Shown here piece by piece: positions 43,535 through 54,176 of a DNA stretch of 64,000 bases; within the stretch, counting starts at the first letter, position 1; the number at the start of each line of letters is the position of its first letter. The notes under the pieces are model-generated. The model saw only the letters and a program-made list of their open reading frames with translations, made no database searches and was not told the DNA's origin. The DNA comes from Paenibacillus_S vulneris. Lineage in GTDB: Bacteria; Bacillota; Bacilli; Paenibacillales; NBRC-103111. Both the position numbers and the translations under genes were made by a program. The stretch spans positions 1 through 64,000 of the forward strand of contig NZ_BAABJG010000045.1 in the NCBI RefSeq assembly GCF_039543185.1. The letters run 5' to 3'.

Positions 43535-45823
43535 ATGCGGCTGCAGCGCTCCAAGAAAGCTCAGACTCTCATTCTCATGCTGCTGTTGACCTCCCTCAGC
43601 ATTGCGGTCATGGGATTCACCGTATACCGCATCGCTACGAATACTTTGACTCAGGAGGTCCAGAGCGCCTACCGGGTTTCTTTGCTGCGCATGCAGGATC
43701 AGGTCGAAGGCTACTTCAAGCAAATTGACCAAGCCGTCCTGCAATTCGAAAAGCTCCCGGCACTCGAGTCACTCGCTTCCCCCAAGACGGAAGAAAATAA
43801 CCTGGAACTATTGTCCTTGCTTGAAACGATGCTTCGCATGCAAACCTCTCTGGAGGATGTAGATAATATTGCCCTGTACCGGCTTGGCACGCACAGACTA
43901 TACAGCACCAATCATCAAGTTTCCACCTTTCAGGATGATTATGCTCAGGTCATAGACAGGTTCGAGCGTCTTGAAAGCAGCCAAGCCTTTTTCAGCATGA
44001 CGGTCAAACAGACACCGACAACCGTATATGTCCGGAAGCTGCCGATATTTCAAAGCTCCAAAGCTTTTTACATTATTGTTCATTTGAATCAGAAATTTTT
44101 CGATCATATCCTTGGAGCTCATAATGAATCCAAGGGCACTTACTTCATTCTTGATGAGCATGGGAGCTTATTGCAGTACCGTGGTGATCTAAGCTCTGAA
44201 CGGCTCGAGAGGGAGATCGTTCCTATTATTATGAAAGGCATGCCGGGGTCCGAGGAGGTCTTTATCTCTTACCTGCCTCCTTCCTACAAGGGATGGGTAT
44301 TCGGGTTCGCCATTCCTGCATCCGAGCTGTTTATGAAAATGAACGGTATTCGAAACGGCATTTTCATACTGGCGGGTATCCTGCTGGGGTTGGCCATCTT
44401 CGTTATTATTTTCTCTACGAACCGGCTGTGGCGGGGATGGAGCGACATCGTGTCCTTGCTGGAGGATTCCACTCCGGGAAAAGGGGATAAAGGGCTGACG
44501 GACAAGACGCTTCCCGGAAAACAGGCTTTCTCTGCCGAAGCCTCGGCGCCGTTGGACGAATTTCGCCAAATCTATGATAAAATGCAGCGCATCAAGGAAA
44601 CCCGCGATGAGCTCAAAGAGCAGGTCAGGGAGCTGACGCCGGAAATCCGGGAAGCTTATATCCGCAATATGCTGCAAAAAGGACTCCGGTCGGAGGAAGA
44701 TCTGGAGAAGTGCCGGCGGTATCACATTCCGCTGTTAACCGGAAACTATGGCTGCTATTGCGTTGAAATCGACCAATATAAAAGCATGGCGGAGATTTAT
44801 TCGGAAGCCGATCTATATTACTTCCGCTACGGGCTGTCCATGGTGATTCAGGAGGCAATCGATTCCCAGGGACAAGGGGTCGTGTCCGCCCATGGCGACG
44901 GGCGCTTTCTCACTCTGATTACTCTGGAGGAACCGGCATCCGAGGAAGCCTATTCCATGATCCTGAGATCGGCATCGACGGTTCGCGATTTTATTAAGCA
45001 GTACTTTCCGTTTACCGTATCGATCGGCGTCAGCCGCGTCCGCAAAGAGTTTGCCTACCTGAGCGTATCCGCACAGGAAGCCGAGGAGGCATTGAAGCAT
45101 AAGCTCGTGGCAGGTACGAACGAGGTCATTCCTATTGCCGAATTCCAACCGGATGGAACCGATGGACAGCAGCAGCCTCTCCCGATCTCGTTCCGTGAAC
45201 TGGAGAACGATTTGATCTATGCCATCCGTTCCATGGACCGCGAGCTGGCTTACCGGTATGTGGACTCACTCGGTTCTCTGCAGGGTATTCGCACCATCAG
45301 CTATCAGTGGCTTCAAAGCCAGCTGGCCGAAATGGTGTTCTCTATCCATCGCACCGTCGGAAGCTCCCTCCGCAAGCCTATGGCGGAGCCTGTCATGGCC
45401 GAGCTTATGGAGCTTGCTACATTGGAGGAATGGAGCAGCTGGCTGAAAATACAAGCAATCGACCGGCTCATTGCCGGGTTGTCGGATGAGCATATGGAGC
45501 ACATGCAGAACGTCGCCCGGCAGCTCGCCGCTTACATTGAGGAGCACAATGAAGAGGATCTGCGTCTGGAGAGCTGCTGCAAGGCACTGAACCTCCCTGC
45601 TTCCATCGGCAAGCAGGCGCTAAAGGAGGTTCACGACACAACCTTCTCCGAATTCTTGCTGCAAAGCCGGATTGGAAAGGCGCAAAGATGGCTCCTGGAG
45701 ACGGAAATGAGCGTCGAGGAAATCGCCTCCCGCTTGCAGTACAGCAATGCGCAGAACTTCTCCCGGACGTTCAAGAAGGCGGTCGGCGTCCCTCCGGGAC
45801 ATTATCGGAAGGCTTATAGTTGA
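43535..45823 (+). CDS. Membrane-bound AraC-family regulator (YesS-like)
   Basis: A 762-residue transmembrane transcription regulator. Helix 1 (about 11-31) and helix 2 (about 273-294) enclose an extracellular cache-like sensor domain. A cytoplasmic linker region (about 370-640) and a C-terminal AraC helix-turn-helix (about 660-760; 'MSVEEIASRLQYSNAQNFSR', then TFKKAVGVPPGHYRK) follow. Bacillus YesS, of the same layout, activates rhamnogalacturonan uptake genes. It is divergent from the binding protein gene with which it likely forms a control pair; the sensed sugar is unknown. AAAGGGGAG precedes the ATG. Confidence 0.92.
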   Translation: MRLQRSKKAQTLILMLLLTSLSIAVMGFTVYRIATNTLTQEVQSAYRVSLLRMQDQVEGYFKQIDQAVLQFEKLPALESLASPKTEENNLELLSLLETMLRMQTSLEDVDNIALYRLGTHRLYSTNHQVSTFQDDYAQVIDRFERLESSQAFFSMTVKQTPTTVYVRKLPIFQSSKAFYIIVHLNQKFFDHILGAHNESKGTYFILDEHGSLLQYRGDLSSERLEREIVPIIMKGMPGSEEVFISYLPPSYKGWVFGFAIPASELFMKMNGIRNGIFILAGILLGLAIFVIIFSTNRLWRGWSDIVSLLEDSTPGKGDKGLTDKTLPGKQAFSAEASAPLDEFRQIYDKMQRIKETRDELKEQVRELTPEIREAYIRNMLQKGLRSEEDLEKCRRYHIPLLTGNYGCYCVEIDQYKSMAEIYSEADLYYFRYGLSMVIQEAIDSQGQGVVSAHGDGRFLTLITLEEPASEEAYSMILRSASTVRDFIKQYFPFTVSIGVSRVRKEFAYLSVSAQEAEEALKHKLVAGTNEVIPIAEFQPDGTDGQQQPLPISFRELENDLIYAIRSMDRELAYRYVDSLGSLQGIRTISYQWLQSQLAEMVFSIHRTVGSSLRKPMAEPVMAELMELATLEEWSSWLKIQAIDRLIAGLSDEHMEHMQNVARQLAAYIEEHNEEDLRLESCCKALNLPASIGKQALKEVHDTTFSEFLLQSRIGKAQRWLLETEMSVEEIASRLQYSNAQNFSRTFKKAVGVPPGHYRKAYS

Positions 45824-46049
45824 AAGGTTGTTATCAGCTAAGGAAGATAGATGGATGAGGGATGGGGATTGCCCGCAGGAGCAGGCGTTGGAGCAACCAC
45901 TCTCCCGGTGAAAGACAAGCCCGTATTTGGCGGCGTTATCTTCGCTGCCGGCGTCGGCGGAGGTCTGGTGGGGGTACTTCACGTTCGGGGGACTGCCCAA
46001 GCTTCGCGCGGCAAGAAGCAGGCCCCTCTGAATACAGCTGCGCAATGTC

Positions 46050-46090
46050 AAAAAAGCCCATAGACCGCATCGGCGGCTGTGGGCTTTTGA
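46050..46090. terminator. Bidirectional terminator between the YesS-like gene and sinR
   Basis: AAAAGCCCATAG (46052-46063) pairs with CTGTGGGCTTTT (46077-46088), with one G-T pair. A and T runs on both sides allow function in both directions. Confidence 0.8.
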
Positions 46091-46098
46091 GTGAAAGC

Positions 46099-46431
46099 TT
46101 ATTCTTTGTGACTGTTGTTGTTTCGCCACTTGTTGAACTGCAAAAACTCCATAAACTGATCCTTACTGACTCCCGAAGACATGGCCTCCCGAACGAGTCC
46201 CACCCACTCCTCATCCAGATCCTGATGCTCGGTCGTTTTATTGTGCAGGAACGATTCTATAGGTACGTCGAGAACCGCGCATATTTTCTCCAGAAATTGA
46301 ATGGAGGGATTGGATTGGATATCCCTCTCGATGGAACTTAAATAGGATTTCGCTACCCCGGCCTTTTCGGCGAGTTCCGTGAGGGTGAGCCCCTTTTCCA
46401 TCCGTAATTGTTTCACTCGTCTGCCTATCAT
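46099..46431 (-). CDS. sinR: SinR-like biofilm/sporulation master regulator
   Basis: A 110-residue protein very similar in layout to Bacillus SinR. The N-terminal XRE helix-turn-helix reads MIGRRVKQLRMEKGLTLTEL, then AGVAKSYLSSIERD and NPSIQFLEKICAVLDV. The C-terminal helical hook carries 'DEEWVGLVREAMSSGVSKDQ' and FMEFLQFNKWR, the part that binds SinI in Bacillus. SinR represses matrix genes. No sinI-like gene is adjacent. A GTTCTTT heptamer matching the SinR box lies just upstream. Confidence 0.92.
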   Translation of the reverse strand: MIGRRVKQLRMEKGLTLTELAEKAGVAKSYLSSIERDIQSNPSIQFLEKICAVLDVPIESFLHNKTTEHQDLDEEWVGLVREAMSSGVSKDQFMEFLQFNKWRNNNSHKE

Positions 46432-46448
46432 GGTAGCACCCCTACTGT

Positions 46449-46455
46449 TCTTTCT
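46449..46455 (+). promoter_or_regulatory. Possible SinR box upstream of sinR
   Basis: GTTCTTT matches the GTTCTYT consensus known for Bacillus SinR and lies 18 bases before the sinR start. It is only seven bases in a pyrimidine-rich run, so it may be chance. Confidence 0.3.
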
Positions 46456-46601
46456 TTTTCTCTTCCTTCATATTTTATCAAAAAAAGTGCCGATGTGAAC
46501 GTGTAAAAAAGAAAAAAATGAAATGAGCGACCATCCATACTTGGATTATGCTGTATCGGCTGGTACATGAAAGCCAAATACGGCTTGTCCTGCCCTAGCC
46601 C

Positions 46602-46650
46602 AAACAAGCCTTCAACATCCCGCTCCGGGATGATAAAGGCTGTTGAAGTG
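46602..46650 (-). terminator. Hairpin after the DUF4870 gene
   Basis: A CATCCCG/CGGGATG stem-loop lies within an outer CTTCAA/TTGAAG pair, about 35-80 bases beyond the DUF4870 stop. On the minus strand GGCTTGTTTGG follows, so the T-run is poor. Confidence 0.45.
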
Positions 46651-46684
46651 AGATGGAGAGAGCTGCGGCGCTCCATCCTGTTCG

Positions 46685-47008
46685 TTATTTTATCAAACGA
46701 ATCGTTAAAGGATATTCATACATTTGCCCTTTGGAGGCCCGAACCGAGGCTATAATAATCACAATAAGCGCGAATATGCCCAGCAGCGGAAGCAGGACAA
46801 ACCCGATTACCGCGAAGCAGAGAATTCCCGCAACAAAAGAATAGATGATCATCGATATTTGAAAATTCAGCGATTCTTTCGCATGCTCCGCGATATAAGC
46901 GGATTCATCCTTCTTAATCAACCAAATAATCAGCGGTGCGAGCACACCAAGAATAATGCATAATACATGAGAAAGCAGCGCCAAGTTTCTTTCTTCACTC
47001 GAAACCAT
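46685..47008 (-). CDS. DUF4870-family small membrane protein
   Basis: A 107-residue membrane protein of the DUF4870 family: 'SHVLCIILGVLAPLIIWLIK', a conserved AKESLNFQISMIIYSFVAGI and a last helix 'LLPLLGIFALIVIIIASVRA', giving about three helices. Function is unknown; relatives are common in Firmicutes. The ATG at 47008 follows GGAGG, while a longer reading to 47062 lacks such a site. It lies upstream of sinR on the same strand but with a hairpin between. Confidence 0.88.
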   Translation of the reverse strand: MVSSEERNLALLSHVLCIILGVLAPLIIWLIKKDESAYIAEHAKESLNFQISMIIYSFVAGILCFAVIGFVLLPLLGIFALIVIIIASVRASKGQMYEYPLTIRLIK

Positions 47009-47129
47009 ACTGCACCTCCGTCCCTGGACTTTGTACTGCCAAACATAGATTGTCACTAGCAATATGTATGCGCCATTCGCGTTGAAGTTGCAGCCGAATC
47101 GAAATATTCCGCTATCTGCACCAAATCGG

Positions 47130-47162
47130 CAAAAAAAATAAGGTGCCGGATGCCGGCCCCCT
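47130..47162 (-). terminator. Terminator of the gltB-gltD operon
   Basis: On the minus strand a GC-rich stem (47153-47160 with 47142-47149, one mismatch) around a three-base loop is followed by TTATTTTTTTT. It lies 30 bases after the gltD stop. Confidence 0.85.
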
Positions 47163-47190
47163 ATAGAAGATTTATGCTGTTAATTATTCA

Positions 47191-48675
<1,485 letters not shown>

Positions 48676-48762
48676 CGTATACCTCCTGCTCGTGCCGGGC
48701 AGCGGCCGATCCTCTTTCGAATGCAGCCAAAGGAATCGTTCAAGCCCGGCACGGGATTAATA

Positions 48763-51700
48763 TTAGTTGCCGCCTACGCGGGAGACGTCCCTCATGTTCT
48801 CTTCGAATGCGACCAGCATCGCTTCCTGCTGGCTCAAGCCGGAGCGCTTCACGCGCTCGATTGCCTCGAACATCCGCTTGTAATCCTTCGGAATGACCTT
48901 AATGAATTTCCAGAGATACTCTCCCCAGTTTTTCAACACGCGATCGGCTACGGTGCTGCCCGTAAACGTCTCGTGGCGCTGGATCATATTGCGCAGCTCC
49001 TCGGCTTCATACGTTTCCTCGACCTGCTCGAGCAGCACCATCTCTTTATTGCAGCGTTCGCTGAATGTACCGTCTTCATCCAGCACATAGGCGATGCCGC
49101 CTGACATCCCGGCTGCAAAGTTACGACCCGTCAAGCCAAGGACGACTACGCGTCCGCCGGTCATGTATTCGCAGCCATGGTCGCCCACGCCTTCGACAAC
49201 GGCGCGAACGCCGGAGTTGCGCACGCAGAACCGCTCACCCGCTATTCCCCGGATATAGGCCTCGCCGTCCGTAGCTCCATAGAAGGCCACGTTGCCGATG
49301 ATGATGTTGTCCTCGGCGGCAAACGTCGACTGCTCGGAAGGGAAGATGGCGATTTTGCCGCCGGATAAGCCTTTGCCGACATAGTCGTTCGCATCCCCTT
49401 CCAGGGAAAGCGTGATGCCCCTCGGCACGAAGGCGCCGAAGCTCTGCCCTGCGGAGCCGTTAAAATGCAGACGGATCGTATCGTGAGGCAGTCCCTCACT
49501 ACCGTAACGGCGGGTGACCTCGCTGCCGACGATCGTCCCGACGACGCGGTTGACGTTATGAATCGGCAAAATCACATGCACGTGCTCTTTCCGTTCAAGA
49601 GCAGGCTTGCAGGCTTCCAGCAGCTCCGTCATGTCCAGGGACCGATCCAGACCGTGGTCCTGGGTCTCGGAGCAGAATCGTCCTACCTCTTCTCCAACCT
49701 CCGGCTGGTGTAGAAGAGGGGACAAGTCGATGCCTTTGGCCTTCCAATGCTCGATGGCCTGCTTCGTTTCGAGAATCTCGGTATGTCCGATCATTTCCTC
49801 AATCGTACGGAAGCCGAGCTCCGCCATCAGCTCGCGCGCGTCCTGCGCGACGAAATGCATAAAGTTGACCACGTGCTGCGGATCTCCCGAAAATTTTTTG
49901 CGCAAATCCGGATTCTGGGTAGCCACGCCAACCGGACAGGTGTCCAAGTGACATACCCTCATCATAATGCAGCCGAGGGCGATCAGCGGTGTAGTGGCGA
50001 AGCCGAACTCTTCGGCTCCAAGCAGCGCGGCAATAACGACATCGCGGCCCGTCATCAGCTTGCCGTCCGTTTCTACCGTGATGCGGCTTCTCAGATTATT
50101 CAGCACCAGCGTCTGATGCGTTTCGGCAAGCCCCAGCTCCCACGGCAAGCCGGCATGGCGGATGCTCGTTTGCGGCGAGGCTCCGGTTCCCCCGTCGTAG
50201 CCGCTGATCAGGACGACGTCGGCCTTCCCTTTGGCCACGCCGGCTGCGATTGTGCCTACTCCCACCTCGGATACGAGCTTGACGCTGATTCGAGCCCGCG
50301 GGTTCGCGTTCTTCAGATCGTGAATCAGCTCCGCCAAGTCCTCGATCGAATAGATATCATGATGCGGCGGAGGCGAGATCAATCCCACACCCGGCGTTAC
50401 GCCGCGGACCTCGGCGACCCAGGGGTACACCTTCGTGCCCGGCAGCTGACCGCCTTCCCCCGGTTTGGCGCCCTGCGCCATCTTGATTTGTATCTCGTCG
50501 GCGTTAACGAGATAATGGCTCGTTACGCCGAAGCGTCCCGAGGCCACCTGCTTGATCGCACTGCGGCGAAGGTCTCCGTTCGCGTCGGGAGCGAAGCGCT
50601 CCGGATGCTCCCCTCCCTCGCCTGTATTCGATTTACCGCCGATCCGGTTCATAGCGATCGCCAGGCTCTCATGAGCTTCCTTCGAGATGGAGCCGTAAGA
50701 CATGGCACCTGTCTTGAACCGTTTGAACATCGATTCTACAGACTCGACTTCTTCAATAGGAACCGGATTGCGGTTCGGCTTAAAGGAGAGCAGGGAACGC
50801 AGCGTGGCGTACTTTTCATTTTCTTTATGAATCAGCTTGACGAAGCTTTTGAACATGCCGTAATTGTTTGTTCGGACGGCCGTCTGCAGGGCGTGGATCG
50901 TTTCCGGGTTATACAAATGATCCTCGCCGTTCTTGCGCCACTGCAGCTCTCCCCCCGTATCCAGCACACGATCCCGGCCCTCCTGCTCGGAGAAGGCCCG
51001 CTGATGACGGAGAATCGCTTCCTGGGCAATCCCCTCTATCGTCATTCCGCCGACCGGCGTATAAGTCCACGTAAAATATTTATCGATAACGGAGGAGTCC
51101 AAGCCAATTGCTTCAAAAATCTGCGCTCCGCGGTAGCTCTGGATCGTGGAGATGCCCATCTTGGCCAGCACCTTCACTACGCCCTTGGTAGCGGCTTTCA
51201 CGTAGTTATAAACCGCCTTTTCCGCCGTAATGTCCTTCAGCCTGCTATGGCGGACCATATCCTCCAGCGTTTCCAAGGCCAGATAAGGATTGACCGCGCT
51301 GACCCCGTAGCCCAGAAGCAGAGCAAAATGATGCACCTCACGCGGCTCGCCCGACTCCAGCAGCAAGCCTACCTTCGTCCGCGTGCCTTCGCGGATCAGG
51401 TGGTGGTGCAGGCCCGAGACCGCAAGCAGCGCAGGTATGGCTGCATGGCGGGCATCTACGCCGCGGTCGGATAATAGAATCAGCGTTGCGCCGCCGGCAA
51501 TCGCTTCATCCGCAGCCGCGTACAGCTCATCCATCGCGCGTTCCAGCGCGGACGCGCCCTCAGCCGGATTGAACAGGATCGGCAGTGTAACCGTGTGGAA
51601 GCCTTCACGCTGAATGCCGCGCAGCTTGGCAAGCTCTGCATTCGTCAGGATCGGCGTAGCCAGCCGGATTTGACGGCAGCTTGCCGGCTCCGGCCGGATC

Positions 51701-53328
51701 AAGCTGCGCTCGGGACCCACCGTAGTGCCCTGCGCCGTAATAATCTCCTCGAAGTTGGCGTCGATCGGCGGGTTCGTCACCTGCGCAAACAGCTGCTTGA
51801 AGTAGCTGTACAGCAGCTGCGGCCGGTCCGACAGCACCGCCAGCGGAGCATCGAAGCCCATGGAGCCTACAGGGTCCACTCCGGTTTTAGCCATAGGCTC
51901 CAAAATTTTGCGCAGGTTCTCGAAGGTATAGCCGAACGCCTGCTGGCGCTGCAGCACCGTATCGTGATCGGTCTGCGGCACTTCAGCCGCTTCCGGCAGC
52001 TCCTCAAGCGATACCAGGTGCTCATTCAGCCATTCGCGGTACGGATGCTCGGCGACAATGCTCCGCTTGATCTCCTCATCGGATATGATCCGGCCTTCCG
52101 CCGTATCTATGAGCAGCATGCGGCCCGGCCGCAGACGCTCCTTGCGGATAATGCGCTCCGGAGCGATATTCAGCACGCCGGCTTCGGAAGCCAGGATTAT
52201 GAGATCGTCCTTCGTAATATAGTAGCGGCCCGGGCGAAGCCCGTTGCGGTCGAGCACCGCGCCGACCACCTTCCCGTCCGTAAACGAGATGGCGGCCGGT
52301 CCGTCCCACGGCTCCATCAGGCAGCTGTGGTATTCGTAGAACGCTTTCTTCTCATCGCTCATCGACTCATGCTTCGACCAAGGCTCGGGAATCATCATCA
52401 TCGCCGCGTGAGGCAGGGAACGGCCGGACAGCATGAGGAACTCGAGCGTATTGTCAAACATTTGCGAATCGGAGCCGCTGGTATCGATGACCGGCAATAT
52501 GCTCTTGAAATCCTCCCCGAACAGCTCCGTTTCGCACATGGCCTGACGCGCATGCATCCAATTGACATTGCCGCGCAAGGTGTTAATTTCTCCGTTATGA
52601 ATGATATAGCGGTAGGGATGCGCCCGCTCCCAGCTCGGGAACGTATTCGTGCTGAACCGGGAGTGAACGAGCGCCAGCGCAGTTTCAAAGGCGGGATCCT
52701 TCAGCTCGATATAGAAATGGTCAACCTGAGCGGGCGTCAGCATCCCTTTGTATACAATGGTTCGGCTTGATAAGCTCGCAAAATAGAGCGGCTGTTCACA
52801 GTTCAAGGCACGCACGGCATTCTCGGTCCTTTTGCGGATCACGTACAGCTTGCGTTCGAATGCAAGCTCCTCCACGCCGTTCGCCCCGATAAAAATTTGG
52901 CGGATAAAGGGCTCTACCGATTTGGCGGACTCGCCCAGGGAGGAATGATCCGTAGGAACTGTTCTCCAGCCAAGCAATAGCTGGCCGGCTGCCGCCACGT
53001 TCTCCTCCAAAATCTTCTCACAGGCAGCACGCTCAGCCGCATCCTGAGGCAAAAAAAGCATACCGACGCCGTATAGTCCGGCCTCCGGCAGCTCTATGCC
53101 TTCCTTGCCGCATTCCGCTTTCAAGAAGCGATGCGGAATTTGCAGCAAAATACCGGCGCCGTCTCCCGTATTCGTCTCACTGCCCTGTCCGCCGCGATGG
53201 TCCAGATTGCATAGAACATTCAACGCTTGACCGACAATCTCATGACTCGGCTTCCCCTTGATGTTGGCAACAAAACCGATACCGCACGCATCATGCTCGA
53301 ACTGCGGATCGTACAGGCCTTGCTTCAT
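48763..53328 (-). CDS. gltB: Glutamate synthase large subunit (GltB/GltA type)
   Basis: The 1521-residue large subunit of glutamate synthase, which makes two glutamates from 2-oxoglutarate and glutamine. The N-terminal glutaminase begins HDACGIGFVAN, where Cys (about residue 14) becomes the N-terminal nucleophile after propeptide removal. The central and synthase FMN domains include 'PGEGGQLPGTKVYPWVAEVR', the iron-sulfur CIMMRVCHLDTCPVGVATQ and a C-terminal GXGXG beta-helix ('FGAFVPRGITLSLEGDANDY'). I place the start at 53328, with AAAGGA seven bases upstream; starts at 53349 or 53358 would add 7-10 residues. Confidence 0.96.
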   Translation of the reverse strand: MKQGLYDPQFEHDACGIGFVANIKGKPSHEIVGQALNVLCNLDHRGGQGSETNTGDGAGILLQIPHRFLKAECGKEGIELPEAGLYGVGMLFLPQDAAERAACEKILEENVAAAGQLLLGWRTVPTDHSSLGESAKSVEPFIRQIFIGANGVEELAFERKLYVIRKRTENAVRALNCEQPLYFASLSSRTIVYKGMLTPAQVDHFYIELKDPAFETALALVHSRFSTNTFPSWERAHPYRYIIHNGEINTLRGNVNWMHARQAMCETELFGEDFKSILPVIDTSGSDSQMFDNTLEFLMLSGRSLPHAAMMMIPEPWSKHESMSDEKKAFYEYHSCLMEPWDGPAAISFTDGKVVGAVLDRNGLRPGRYYITKDDLIILASEAGVLNIAPERIIRKERLRPGRMLLIDTAEGRIISDEEIKRSIVAEHPYREWLNEHLVSLEELPEAAEVPQTDHDTVLQRQQAFGYTFENLRKILEPMAKTGVDPVGSMGFDAPLAVLSDRPQLLYSYFKQLFAQVTNPPIDANFEEIITAQGTTVGPERSLIRPEPASCRQIRLATPILTNAELAKLRGIQREGFHTVTLPILFNPAEGASALERAMDELYAAADEAIAGGATLILLSDRGVDARHAAIPALLAVSGLHHHLIREGTRTKVGLLLESGEPREVHHFALLLGYGVSAVNPYLALETLEDMVRHSRLKDITAEKAVYNYVKAATKGVVKVLAKMGISTIQSYRGAQIFEAIGLDSSVIDKYFTWTYTPVGGMTIEGIAQEAILRHQRAFSEQEGRDRVLDTGGELQWRKNGEDHLYNPETIHALQTAVRTNNYGMFKSFVKLIHKENEKYATLRSLLSFKPNRNPVPIEEVESVESMFKRFKTGAMSYGSISKEAHESLAIAMNRIGGKSNTGEGGEHPERFAPDANGDLRRSAIKQVASGRFGVTSHYLVNADEIQIKMAQGAKPGEGGQLPGTKVYPWVAEVRGVTPGVGLISPPPHHDIYSIEDLAELIHDLKNANPRARISVKLVSEVGVGTIAAGVAKGKADVVLISGYDGGTGASPQTSIRHAGLPWELGLAETHQTLVLNNLRSRITVETDGKLMTGRDVVIAALLGAEEFGFATTPLIALGCIMMRVCHLDTCPVGVATQNPDLRKKFSGDPQHVVNFMHFVAQDARELMAELGFRTIEEMIGHTEILETKQAIEHWKAKGIDLSPLLHQPEVGEEVGRFCSETQDHGLDRSLDMTELLEACKPALERKEHVHVILPIHNVNRVVGTIVGSEVTRRYGSEGLPHDTIRLHFNGSAGQSFGAFVPRGITLSLEGDANDYVGKGLSGGKIAIFPSEQSTFAAEDNIIIGNVAFYGATDGEAYIRGIAGERFCVRNSGVRAVVEGVGDHGCEYMTGGRVVVLGLTGRNFAAGMSGGIAYVLDEDGTFSERCNKEMVLLEQVEETYEAEELRNMIQRHETFTGSTVADRVLKNWGEYLWKFIKVIPKDYKRMFEAIERVKRSGLSQQEAMLVAFEENMRDVSRVGGN

Positions 53329-53407
53329 TGGCAATCCTTTTCTGTTCATGTTGTACAACCTTTCTATCCTTTATTTGTTCAAGCTCTTACCAACATAATT
53401 TAGTACA

Positions 53408-53419
53408 GTAAAGCTTTAC
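53408..53419. promoter_or_regulatory. Twelve-base palindrome upstream of gltB
   Basis: GTAAAGCTTTAC is a perfect palindrome 80 bases before the gltB start, in the zone where the promoter should lie. It does not fit the TnrA consensus at several positions. The binding factor is unknown. Confidence 0.4.
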
Positions 53420-54105
53420 ATACATAAAGTTAGGAATGGGAAAAAAGAGGCGACGACGATCTGTTGCTCTGGAAACTGCGATCTGCTATTGGACCCGCTT
53501 CTCTTGATGAACATGGAGATGATGTGCCTCTTTGCGCTGCAAACTATGACAATTCTATGAACCTCTCTTAAAAGGTATGATTTATATTAACACCTAAGAA
53601 CTGACTAATCAATTTAAACCTATGCATTTTTTCTGCAAAATCCAATCTTTGCTCCTATATCTAACATGGAATGTTCGTGTTTCCCTACCGCATGGACTTG
53701 AAATCGAAATCATGCTTGCCTCGGCATCGAAAGGTACACCAATCCGCTGCTCTTGATGCCTTATATTTCATCTATGAAAGGCTCTACCATAGGCGCGTTC
53801 ATATTTTCACGACCAGGCAGACGGAACCAGCATCATCGCCACCCCGGCTTCATAGGGGGCTTTCCCTACCTCTTACCCCTCAGCGTTCGAACGGAGGGTC
53901 CGCACGGCTCGAATCCACTCCTCCGCCCTCCACTTCTATGCTATGCATAAAATAGCTTGTCATTGCCGTTCCCTGCTGCAGATGTCCCGAAAAAAAATAC
54001 AGTCGGCTCTTGTACCTCATCCCGCATCCGTTCCCGGCATCCGCCAGATCCCTTCGCATCTGCGGGCAGGCGGCTCTGAGATATTCCTCCTGATGACCGG
54101 GGCTA

Positions 54106-54139
54106 ATAAAAAAAGGGGGCCTGCTGTCGCAGACTCCCT
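54106..54139 (-). terminator. Terminator of the SLH surface protein gene
   Basis: On the minus strand GGGAGTCTGC and GCAGGCCCCC pair around GACA (one mismatch, one G-T), followed by seven T. Confidence 0.8.
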
Positions 54140-54176
54140 CCTTCACGCCGCCTCTAACGGCAGCCGTGGATAATGA

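Larger units (their letters stand above)
53329..54176. other. Intergenic region upstream of gltB
   Basis: About 820 bases without a supported gene. It holds a perfect 12-base palindrome (53408-53419) close to gltB and the terminator of the SLH gene (54106-54139). Short open frames lack ribosome binding sites and family resemblance. No LysR-type gltC gene is present, unlike in Bacillus subtilis. Confidence 0.65.

Noticed and set aside
45851..46063. Possible 70-residue Gly/Val-rich protein after the YesS-like gene
   Set aside because: It runs into the terminator hairpin and has only a weak upstream AAGGAAG; the evidence is too thin to call it a gene.
49747..52770. Two long open frames (575 and 391 codons) opposite gltB
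   Set aside because: gltB is unmistakable on the other strand, and these frames have no family resemblance or ribosome binding sites.
53671..53955. 94-codon open frame in the gltB upstream region
   Set aside because: No ribosome binding site, odd composition and overlapping open frames on both strands.
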